This document shows, in pieces, positions 22,801-34,800 of a DNA stretch of 64,000 nucleotides. The notes below the pieces were generated by a model. It ran no database searches. It was not told the DNA's origin and worked only from the letters and a program-made list of their open reading frames with translations. Every line of letters starts with the position of its first letter. Position 1 is the first letter of the stretch. The position numbers and the translations under genes were made by a program. The DNA lies in the NCBI GenBank assembly GCA_950022655.1, contig OX465580.1, positions 5,255,122 to 5,319,121 on the forward strand. Direction: 5' to 3'. This DNA is from Alentia gelatinosa. Lineage: Eukaryota > Annelida > Polychaeta > Phyllodocida > Polynoidae.

Positions 22801-25800
22801 TCCCAGCGAGGAGGGTAGCCATAGGATGCAGGGACTGGAGCCAGTCCTGTATCCCAGCGAGGAGGGTAGCCATAGGATGCAGGGACTGGAGCCAGTCCTG
22901 TATCCCAGCGAGGAGGGTAGCCATAGGATGCAGGGACTGGAGCCAGTCCCGTATCCCAGCGAGGAGGGTAGCCATAGGACGCAGGGACTGGAGCCAGTAT
23001 CTCTGTATCCCAGCGAGGAGGGTAGCCATAGGATGCAGGGACTGGAGCCAGTCCCGTATCCCAGCGAGGAGGGTAGATATAGGATAAAGGGACTGGAGCC
23101 AGTCCTGTATCCCAGCGAGGAGGGTAGCCATAGGATGCAGGGACTGGAGCCAGTATCTCTGTATCCCAGCGAGGAGGGTAGCCATAGGACGCAGGGACTG
23201 GAGCCAGTCCCTGTATCCCAGCGAGGAGGGTAGACATAGGATAAAGGGACTGGAGCCAGTCCCGTATCCCAGCGAGGAGGGTAGCCATAGGATGCAGGGA
23301 CTGGAGCCAGTCCTGTATCCCAGCGAGGAGGGTAGCCATAGGATGCAGGGACTGGAGCCAGTCCTGTATCCCAGTGAGGAGGGTAGCCATAGGATGCAGG
23401 GACTGGAGCCAGTCCCGTATCCCAGCGAGGAGGGTAGCCATAGGACGCAGGGACTGGAGCCAGTATCTCTGTATCCCAACGAGGAGGGTAGCCATAGGAT
23501 GCAGGGACTGGAGCCAGTATCTCTGTATCCCAACGAGGAGGGTAGACATAGGATGCAGGGACTGGAGCCAGTCCCGTATCCCAGCGAGGAGGGTAGCCAT
23601 AGGATGCAGGGACTGGAGCCAGTATCTCTGTATCCCAGCGAGGAGGGTAGCCATAGGATACAGGGACCGGAGCCAGTCCTGTATCCCAGCGAGGAGGGTA
23701 GCCATAGGATACAGGGACTGGAGCCAGTATCTCTGTATCCCAGCGAGGAGGGTAGCCATAGGATACAGGGACTGGAGCCAGTATCTCTGTATCCCAGTGA
23801 GGAGGGTAGCCATAGGATACAGGGACTGGAGCCAGTCCTGTATCCCAGCGAGGAGGGTAGCCATAGGATACAGGGACTGGAGCCAGTATCTCTGTATCCC
23901 ATCGAGGAGGGTAGCCATAGGATACAGGGACTGGAGCCAGTCCCGTATCCCAGCGAGGAGGGTAGACATAGGATAAAGGGACTGGAGCCAGTCCCGTATC
24001 CCAGCGAGGAGGGTAGCCATAGGATGCAGGGACTGGAGCCAGTCCTGTATCCCAGCGAGGAGGGTAGCCATAGGATGCAGGGACTGGAGCCAGTCCTGTA
24101 TCCCAGCGAGGAGGGTAGCCATAGGATGCAGGGACTGGAGCCAGTCCCGTATCCCAGCGAGGAGGGTAGCCATAGGACGCAGGGACTGGAGCCAGTATCT
24201 CTGTATCCCAGCGAGGAGGGTAGCCATAGGATGCAGGGACTGGAGCCAGTCCCGTATCCCAGCGAGGAGGGTAGATATAGGATAAAGGGACTGGAGCCAG
24301 TCCTGTATCCCAGCGAGGAGGGTAGCCATAGGATGCAGGGACTGGAGCCAGTATCTCTGTATCCCAGCGAGGAGGGTAGCCATAGGACGCAGGGACTGGA
24401 GCCAGTCCCTGTATCCCAGCGAGGAGGGTAGACATAGGATAAAGGGACTGGAGCCAGTCCCGTATCCCAGCGAGGAGGGTAGCCATAGGATGCAGGGACT
24501 GGAGCCAGTCCTGTATCCCAGCGAGGAGGGTAGCCATAGGATGCAGGGACTGGAGCCAGTCCTGTATCCCAGCGAGGAGGGTAGCCATAGGATGCAGGGA
24601 CTGGAGCCAGTCCCGTATCCCAGCGAGGAGGGTAGCCATAGGACGCAGGGACTGGAGCCAGTATCTCTGTATCCCAACGAGGAGGGTAGCCATAGGATGC
24701 AGGGACTGGAGCCAGTATCTCTGTATCCCAACGAGGAGGGTAGACATAGGATGCAGGGACTGGAGCCAGTCCCGTATCCCAGCGAGGAGGGTAGCCATAG
24801 GATGCAGGGACTGGAGCCAGTATCTCTGTATCCCAGCGAGGAGGGTAGCCATAGGATACAGGGACCGGAGCCAGTCCCGTATCCCAGCGAGGAGGGTAGC
24901 CATAGGATACAGGGACTGGAGCCAGTATCTCTGTATCCCAGCGAGGAGGGTAGCCATAGGATACAGGGACTGGAGCCAGTATCTCTGTATCCCAGTGAGG
25001 AGGGTAGCCATAGGATACAGGGACTGGAGCCAGTCCTGTATCCCAGCGAGGAGGGTAGCCATAGGATACAGGGACTGGAGCCAGTATCTCTGTATCCCAT
25101 CGAGGAGGGTAGCCATAGGATACAGGGACTGGAGCCAGTCCCGTATCCCAGCGAGGAGGGTAGACATAGGATAAAGGGACTGGAGCCAGTCCCGTATCCC
25201 AGCGAGGAGGGTAGCCATAGGATGCAGGGACTGGAGCCAGTCCTGTATCCCAGCGAGGAGGGTAGCCATAGGATGCAGGGACTGGAGCCAGTCCTGTATC
25301 CCAGCGAGGAGGGTAGCCATAGGATGCAGGGACTGGAGCCAGTCCCGTATCCCAGCGAGGAGGGTAGCCATTGGACGCAGGGACTGGAGCCAGTATCTCT
25401 GTATCCCAGCGAGGAGGGTAGCCATAGGATGCAGGGACTGGAGCCAGTCCCGTATCCCAGCGAGGAGGGTAGATATAGGATAAAGGGACTGGAGCCAGTC
25501 CTGTATCCCAGCGAGGAGGGTAGCCATAGGATGCAGGGACTGGAGCCAGTATCTCTGTATCCCAGCGAGGAGGGTAGCCATAGGACGCAGGGACTGGAGC
25601 CAGTCCCTGTATCCCAGCGAGGAGGGTAGACATAGGATAAAGGGACTGGAGCCAGTCCCGTATCCCAGCGAGGAGGGTAGCCATAGGATGCAGGGACTGG
25701 AGCCAGTCCTGTATCCCAGCGAGGAGGGTAGCCATAGGATGCAGGGACTGGAGCCAGTCCTGTATCCCAGCGAGGAGGGTAGCCATAGGATGCAGGGACT

Positions 25801-28800
25801 GGAGCCAGTCCCGTATCCCAGCGAGGAGGGTAGCCATAGGACGCAGGGACTGGAGCCAGTATCTCTGTATCCCAGCGAGGAGGGTAGCCCTAGGATGCAG
25901 GGACTGGAGCCAGTCCCGTATCCCAGCGAGGAGGGTAGCCATAGGATGCAGGGACTGGAGCCAGTCCTGTATCCCAGTGAGGAGGGTAGCCATAGGATGC
26001 AGGGACTGGAGCCAGTCCTGTATCCCAGTGAGGAGGGTAGCCATAGGATGCAGGGACTGGAGCCACTCCTTCATCTCACCCCTGGTACAAGTTTAGACAT
26101 AGGAATAACATTGGGAAAATATACTCAACATCACCCTGGTAAAGTGACAATACTACGCCACGGCCATGGCGTAGTGAATTTGCTAAGTATATTCTGATTA
26201 TTCCGAAGTTGTGATGATATTTAATGTCATAAAAAGGGGTAAGATAAATCCAGAACCGCACTCGAATCATAAAATAGACAATACTCCACTCGTTTGGCTT
26301 CGCCTTGATGACGATTGCGGCACAGCCAAACTCGTGTCTATTGATATGATTCTCGATGCAGTTCTATAGGGGATAGAGCCATTGTTAGTTCATGAAGCAG
26401 TCACTAGGTAGTCGGGTGACAAAACCTGTCTTCTGACTCTTTGTTCTTACAAAATTCAGCTGCCTTTCAATGTTTTACCAAGGTTCCTTTGACTCTCTAC
26501 ACTCATCCCAGAGCAGGATGACATGATAATTAAACCAAAGACATAATATTTTCCACATGGAACACTTTATATACATATGTGAACAAGGCTAGAGTTTTGA
26601 CACTTCCCCATTATCACTCACTTCTTTTCCACCTCCATTAGTGAAGAACACCTACTCGGGGGGCGTCATGGTGGCGCCCATGGATCATAGGCTATATGCC
26701 GTATATATTAACCCTTTCCTTGACGCGCCTAATGCGCGTATACGTCGTTAACGGCCGCGCCCCACTACGGGAGTCTCTGTTACTACGCTGCACTCCTGAC
26801 ACATCTCACCTCTCATACGCCGGCCCATTCTACAAGCGTTAGAAAATGGCTAAACCCGCAGAGGGGTGCGCTACTAGTTATCAAATTTAAATAACTTAAA
26901 AAAATAATTAGAATATTTAAATGATACCCAAAAATAGAAGAGACTTCAGGCTTTATTTCCATACCATTAATTATTGATTAGATCGATATTCAATAATTAT
27001 ATTGATATTTCCAAGTGCAGGAAGACTTTTTTCCCCCTCCATTGACACAAGCCTGTGGCTGGGTTTAATACAGCACTGTGTCACTTACGAAGATCCGTAT
27101 CTTTTTTTTCATCACGATGACATAATGTTTTTTTTACTTTAATAATAATAAAAAGATATGTAGAACACATTTCTGGAGTTATTTTGTGTGTAAAAAAAAT
27201 TTGCCGAAGATATAAGACTTTTTAACAGAATTACGAAAAATGATGCCTTAAGGCATCACCGGCGCACGCTAGGGGAATGCCTTAAGGCATTACCGGCGTA
27301 TTGTAGGGGAATGCCTTAAGGCATTACCTGCGTAGAAAGGGTTAAGTATCCCGGCGAGGAGGGGAAAACGAGACGATAAACAAACCTGGAGGCGGGCGGC
27401 GTGCGGCCCAGCGTCTCGGCCATGGTGCGTGTGTAGTGAGCTCTGTTACCGCAGCACAGTCCTAGGTACTGCACGCCCAGCGCACGTGCCTCGCGCGTGA
27501 AGCTGGCGATCTGAGTCTGTGTGCACAGGTACGGGGACAGGCCCGCGGGGAAGGCGGGCCGGCCTGCAACCACACACAATTTATCTTTATACTAGGGACT
27601 TCGTCACATCGTATTTGAGAGGGTGAGGTCTTAGTGGCGCCCCCTACTCTTAATACCTGAAACTATCAATTAGTTCCCAACCATCATTTCATGTGACACC
27701 GATTTTACCAACTACCAGCGAAATGTGATCTCATTGCCTTCTCTCAAGGAAAGGAGATCGGAAATGTACAGTCCTAAATTATGATTTCAGTACAGCTACA
27801 AACAATTCTGAAGGATAGAAATACATCTGAGTAGAGAAACACAAAAAAGATCAGCCGGATTAAGTTAAGCACTGTACGAGAATCTTACTCTCGTGGTCCT
27901 TCAGTCTCCATGCCTAGGTCTGGCTCACTATGTGTCTATGTACGGGAGCAACTTCAAGCGGATTCGACGGAATTCTAACGTTTTAAATATAGTAGGTAAT
28001 AATAGCCTGGAATAAATGTCCATTGGCTTAACATTAGACTTGCTCAAGTCTTTGATTATGAACATTCATTAAATGATTCAACACAATAAGAATAAAGTTC
28101 ATTATAGTATGTGTCCTTCTCTGACTGGCCCATGAATCAAAGACTTGTCCACTCTGACCAGAATCTCCTGTTTATGACCCCAGTATCCCAGCGAGGAGGG
28201 TAACCGTAGGATGCAGGGACTGGAGCCAGTCTATCCAGGACCTAGTCGCCAGTCAATCTATATCTCCACTTAGGACCCAGACTGAAAACATTCAAGCCAC
28301 ATCCATGTTGTGGTGCATTGAATATTCCTATATACCTATGGCTGTACACTCTATACTTACACCACGTTCTGGGGGGTGGAGTAACTTATGGATACTACCC
28401 AAGGTTGCCGTATACTACCCAAGGTTGCCGTATACTACCCAAGGTTGACATTTAGACCAATCAGATTGTCTCTTACAAAATTCATATGAAAAGTGCAGTG
28501 GGGAGTAAACATAAAGTGTCAAGTTACTCGATAAGGTTGGATCTGGCTTCAGTTTTGATGGTGGATGAGCAAATAACGCTAATTATCGTTTTTAAACCAC
28601 ATTTGAAGGTATATAGGAATAGGGAAACCAAGTACCAGTGAAAGGAAGTCAAAATTACTCGGTAAGGCTTGGAAAAATTACTACCTGCGGCCAAGGCCTT
28701 GGGCAGTAATTTTTCCAAGCCTTACCTCGTAACTTTGACTTCCTTTCACCGGAACATAGTTTCCCTCTATTCCTGTTTCCACAATGAAGAATAACATATA

Positions 28801-31800
28801 TATATACATATAAGGGGACACCCGCTTAAAGGGGCACCCTGCTTAAGGGTCCACCCCGCGTAAGGGGGGCACCCTGCTCAAGGGGACAGTTATTTCAGTA
28901 CGGAATGCTTCTTAATCCCGTTTAAGGGGACATTTTGGAGGGACACCTTATCAAATCTGACGGGACAGTATGGGAACAGCATTCTGAATATATAAAGTGC
29001 TTGTTTATGGTGTGTGTGTGTGTGGCGGCCACTCCCCGGGTCCCGGCGGCTCTCTTTGATCTTATTCCGGGTAATTTACGAAGTTATAAAAGAGGGAAGT
29101 GTGATCGGGGACAGTCATCATGTCGGTGTCTAAAGCCCATAAGACAGCGACATTATCCACAGATTCTTCCCAATCCGATCACCGATTATAATCGGGAACA
29201 AGAATGTTGCTGTCTTGTACCCTTTGCTGATCACACATCTCCACTTTATAACCTTGTACAGCGACCCAATTGAGATGAAAGAGAGCCGCTGGGAGCTGAG
29301 CCGGGGTGAGCCACGGACCGCTGGTGTGGAATCATAGAAAATAATTCAAAGTTTGATAACTTTGGCTCCAATTAAGATATTCGGAAACAATTTTCAGGAC
29401 CATTATCGCCTCTGTCTCCCCTACAAATCGATATAGGCACTTGTAAATCGGACTAGGGGATAGGTAGCATCGATGTTCAAATAGCGTACAGCGACACGAT
29501 TATGGTCGGGCAGAGTCGGTCATTACCCCCACGCTAGTAATGCCCGACCCGATTAAAATCGGGTATGTGAAGCGCGTACAGCGACCCGATTCTGACCGAC
29601 CCGACGGATTCGTTGGGCAAAGGTGTGATCGAGCGCAATGGTCGGGTCGCTGTCTTATAGGCTTTATAGGTATAAGACACCGAAATTTTATTGCCGTCTC
29701 TCACTGAGCCGATTTGGTCGGGATGAATCGGAAACAAATTTCGGTGTCTTATAGGCTTTAAGGATTTATTAGAATCCTGCAGTATCAGGAGTCTCCAAAC
29801 TCGTAGGGCGGGCCATACCATGCAGTTAATTAAATGGTGGTCGAAACAGACAGACAATGTGATAACTACTCAAGCAGGGCATACTAGAAGTAATAAAAAG
29901 GTAAACTAAAAATAAACGCCCAGGCCTTATAAACGGATGCATCTTGGCTGCATTTCACACCCGGCGTATATGAGAGGAAATATTCTCTCCCCCCCACCGC
30001 CTCCCGCCCGTTTGTGTTGGTAGAAGTACAGGTGTCCTCAGTAGGAAACCCTCCCCCCGCCCCCCTCCCCCACCTCCCACTGCCCGCTCTCAGTGAAGCC
30101 CTCTTCACTGGATGCTTATATAACCTACAGATGAGGTGTATACACACGGGGAATTGGACGACCTTGCATACGCAAAATACCTACTTATATACTCCGGGTG
30201 CATCCATATGTAAAATAATGATGTTCGTGCAGTGTATGAAATTAGTTCTCCACTAACGAGTCAACTTACTTGGGTCGTCCACATCATCGAGTGCCTGGAA
30301 GGTAGGCTTGTCCATCGGCGTCTGGTAGGGAACAGGGACAGCGGCCACAGGAACCTGCAACATGCAACCCAGCAGTGTACTATACACCTATGCCCCAAAA
30401 TACTCCAACCTCTGCTGGGCAATCAGCAGTTGAGCCCAGAGGAGGTGTGAAGCGTAGCGCCCCCTATCGTTTTGGCATGGTCTCAAATGACAGCTGAATG
30501 TGGATTCCTATACTAAAATAGGCTAACTAGTAACAGCTACTACATACATACTGTTAGAGATCTATCAAAAGTCTTTTCAGATATTGATAGAGTGATATCT
30601 AATGTACTCCAAACCACAATAGAGCTCAATAGAGCTCCACGTTTTAGGGCTGTTTGGTGTTGTTTAATACAACGTTATTTCTCATAGGCTATGGCTTACA
30701 AACCTCACACAGTCCATTCTCAAGAGCTCCTTCCCCTCTGCTGGCGGGTTTGAAAGTGGCGCCTTGAACCCTGCCACGATCGCATATATGAGTTGGGTCC
30801 CTATAGGGGGCGCTGCGCTTCACACCTCCTCTGAGTTGAGCCATACCATCATTCAGGACTTGCACACTAGCGCCATCTTGTAATAGCCGCCAAGTAGATC
30901 AACCGAAATCCAGACGAGCCCTCTCCACTCAGTCCTGAATATTAATTAAAAAACTAGTGCTTTTCTAACTTAAAAAATGGAAATCGCTCTCAGGATATAA
31001 CTAATCAGCAGATTCTTATAAACAATGCATTTTTAGAAAGCTGGGACTTGGGCCTATCTGTTGGGATATTTAGAAGGAAACCCATGAGATGAAAATAGCT
31101 TGGTCCGTACTCCACCGAGTTTGACTGCAGAGTAATTCACGAAGCGAAGCTGAGTGAATTACTCTGAAGGTGTACAGCCACCTTTCTCCTTCACCCCCAG
31201 TAGTGGTAGATTCACTGGTATATCAAAGGCCAGTCCTTCTCATACCATGTCTATGTGGTGTGGTGTACAGCCACCTTCCTCCTTCACCCCCAGTAGTGGT
31301 AGATTCATTGCTATATCAAAGACCAGTCCTTCTCATACCATGTCTATGTGGTGTGGTGTACAGCGACCTTTCTCCTTCACCCCCAGCAGTGGTAGACTTA
31401 CTGCTATATCAAAGGCCAGTCCTTCTCATACATGTCTGTGTGGTGTGGTGTACAGCGACCTTTCTCCTTCACCCCCAGCAGTGGTAGACTTACTGCTATA
31501 TCAAAGGCCAGTCCTTCTCATACCATGTCTATGTGGTGTACAGCCACCTTTCTCCTTCACCCCCAGTAGTGGTAGATTCACTGCTATATCAAAGGCCAGT
31601 CCTTCTCATACCATGTCTATGTGGTGTGGTGTACAGCCACCTTTCTCCTTCACCCCCAGTAGTGGTAGATTCACTGCTATATCAAAGGCCAGTCCTTCTC
31701 ATACCACAGTGAACCCCCAAAACGCCAGGTGCTCAAAACACCATTTCCAGAGGCCAGTGAGAACGAGGCTTAGTGCTAAAGCTATAGACCCTATTGAGGT

Positions 31801-34800
31801 ATCCCAGAATTCAGTCTATTCACAAGTTCTGGTTTTCACTGGTTGCCGACATAGTATGGTAACCCAGAATTAATGCAGTTTAAAGGTTTTCAGAAATCTT
31901 CAAATTGAAATTTTGATGCCAGAAATGGAAATTACAGCTATTTCTACATGGAAACCCGAAATTATATTCAGTTTCTCCAATTATAAATCAGAAAACTGTG
32001 GTTCATGTTGTCGTAGTGTGGCCAGTCAGTCGGGAGCGGAACTTTGCCATACCCAGGGCGATAATAGTGAGTTTAGTAACCTCTGGAGGCTCTATGGCGG
32101 TTCGAAGCTGGAATTTTGTTTTTGGTCTCACTTGTTACTATTGAAGTGCAGTTTATTACTATCATCTCTTAATAAGTCTGTCTTGAAGCTGTGGTGACAG
32201 TTGTTAAGTGTATCAAAAATATGGATTTAAAAGATTGGAGAATGACTCATATAATCTCGAACCTATATAGTCAAAGTACTGAGCGTCTACATCCGAGATA
32301 TGCTTTTTCTACATTTAACCCCCCCCCCCCCTCCAAAAAAACCCACCATTTCCGGAGACAAGTAAGAACGAGATTCAGTGCTTAGTCCCCATAAATGAAA
32401 GTACTGAGCGCCTATATCCGGAAATGGTGCTTTGTGAATGGGTATCTGTGGTTTCAACGGGTTCACATTGGCTCCCTATGAAGTATACACTGGTTGTAAT
32501 CTATGAGAGAAATCAAAAGACATAACACCACCCATCAAAAGTAAATCTTATCGAACATATTGGGGGTTAAACTACCCAAACAAACAAAACAAAGAGAGGA
32601 ACTGACCTTGCATGCCTGGCGGACCTCTTTGAGGAGTGGCAGCATGCTGGCCGGTCCGCGCATACAATTCAGCCCGATGACGTCAGCACCGCCTGCCTCC
32701 AGACGCCGACACGCGTCTGTCAGAGAGACGCCGTCCCAGAATCCCCCGCGGTGCACTGACATTGTGATCACGATAGGCAGCCCTGAAAACCCAAAGTCAC
32801 CGTTACCAGAGCCTCATGCCAGGCACAGATATGGGGTTTAAAAATCAAGGAGCGATACGGAATCAGTGACTAGGATTTAGATTTACATCAACGATACAGG
32901 GGTCTGACGCTAGCCACAGATAAGGGGTTTAAAAAACAAGGAGCGATACGGAATCAGTGACTAGGATTTAGATTTACATCAACAATACAGGGGCCTCACA
33001 CCCCAAGGAGCGATATGGAATCAAAGACTATGATTTAAATTTACATCGATGATACAGTAATCTGACGCCAGCCACAGATAAGGGGTTTAAAAATCAAGGA
33101 GCGATATGGAATCAGTGACTAGGATTTAGATTAAAGTGAACAGCTTGATGCCAGCCCCAGATATGGGTTTTTTAGATCAAGGAGTGATACAGAATCAACG
33201 ACTATGATTTAGATTTACATGGTCGATACAGGTCACCTCACACCAGCCACAGATATGGGGTTTAAGAATCAAGGAGCAATACGGAATCAGTGACTATGAT
33301 TTAGATTTACATCAACGATACAGGGGTCTGAGCGATAGAGAATCAACGATTAAGATATAAATTTACGTCAACGATACAGGGGTCCTATGCCGGCCACAGA
33401 TATGGGGTTTAAAAATCAAGGAGCGATATGGAATCAAAGATTATGATTTAGACTTATGTTGATGATACAGGGGCCTTATGCCAGCCACAGATAAGGGGTT
33501 TAAAAATCAAGGAGTGATATGGAATCAGTGACTATGATTTAGATTTACATCGACGATACAGGGGTCTGATGCCAGCCACAGATATGGGGTTTTTAGATCA
33601 AGGAGTGATATGGAATCAACGACTATGATTTAAATTTATGGGAAGGATACAGAAGGCCTCATGCCACCCATAGATATGGGTTTTTTAGATTAAGGAGCCA
33701 TACGGTATCAACGATTTTGATTTAAATTTACGTCAACGATACAGGGGCCTTCTGCCAGCCACAGATATGGGATTTTTTAAATCAAGGAGCCATACAGAAT
33801 CAACAATTATGATCTAGATCTATGTGGATGATACAGGGGGCCTCACACCAGCCATAGATATGAGGTTTGTAAAAGCAATGAGCGATACAGAATCAATGAT
33901 TACAATTTAGATTTACATGTCATAGAAGAACAGAAAGGGTTATATTTCCCGATGTCTACTGTCCTAGTTATTCATTTTATCTTGGGTCAACAGATCTCTT
34001 TTCTGAATACAACATCTGGATTGTGTCATGTAATAAAACATTTACCATTTCCGAATTCCTTACAGGCTTTTAGAGCCAATGCTGCTTCACTGTAAGTCTC
34101 GAAGGTCTCTCCAACAATGAAGTCTGCACCCTCCTCAACTGCCCATTGTATTTGTTCCTGACAGAAAGACAAGAGAAACATATTGTGATATTCATTAGTT
34201 TCAGGTTGTCTGATGAATATGTGGGGATTGTGAAATGGTTTGCTTCTTTCTCGGTAGAGGATGTGTCATGTCCGCCCCTGGCTGTGAGTAGCAGAGCCAA
34301 GTCCATGCACAAAACTGCTGCGGGTTCGCCCTTTGTTACGTAACCTTACTGTATATATGTAGTCTTGGTCACAGCTAGGCCAGCAGATCACTCATTGTGC
34401 TTCTTGAGAGAGAAGCATATTGTCACGATCCAAAATATTGGTATGTAAAATATACAGATTATATCCCTCGGCCTAATGGACCAAGCTGGCCGCGTGGCAC
34501 GCCGAGTGAGGTAATCCCCCTTGGTTATGATCAATATGGGTCGCCCCCACACGGTAAACACGGGCCAGCATATTATCCTGATCTCGATGTACTTGAGTCA
34601 GTCTGGTCAGCTCAGCGCATTGTAACACCATCTGCAATAAAGCTTATAATGGGACGAAGCCTTGGAGTCATTCATTCAGCTTAATATTCACAACAGATAG
34701 TAACACTGGTGGAGAATCATTCAGCCAACTATTCACAACAGATAATAACAATATGTTGGTTCTCACAGAGGGTGCAGACTTTCCTTACTCTTTTGGTGTC

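Noticed and set aside
21701..26074. 1457-, 1245- and 1080-codon minus-strand frames and 305-450-codon plus frames
   Set aside because: They are the satellite read in open frames; frames switch with each higher-order unit, and no start context, splice context or domain supports a protein.
28524..28718. 64-codon frame nearly identical to one at 43826-44020
   Set aside because: Both lie in copies of the same foldback-containing repeat; conservation is of DNA, not protein.
34397..34684. 95-codon plus frame in BHMT-like intron 3
   Set aside because: No recognisable domain and no splice or transcript signals; left as intron.
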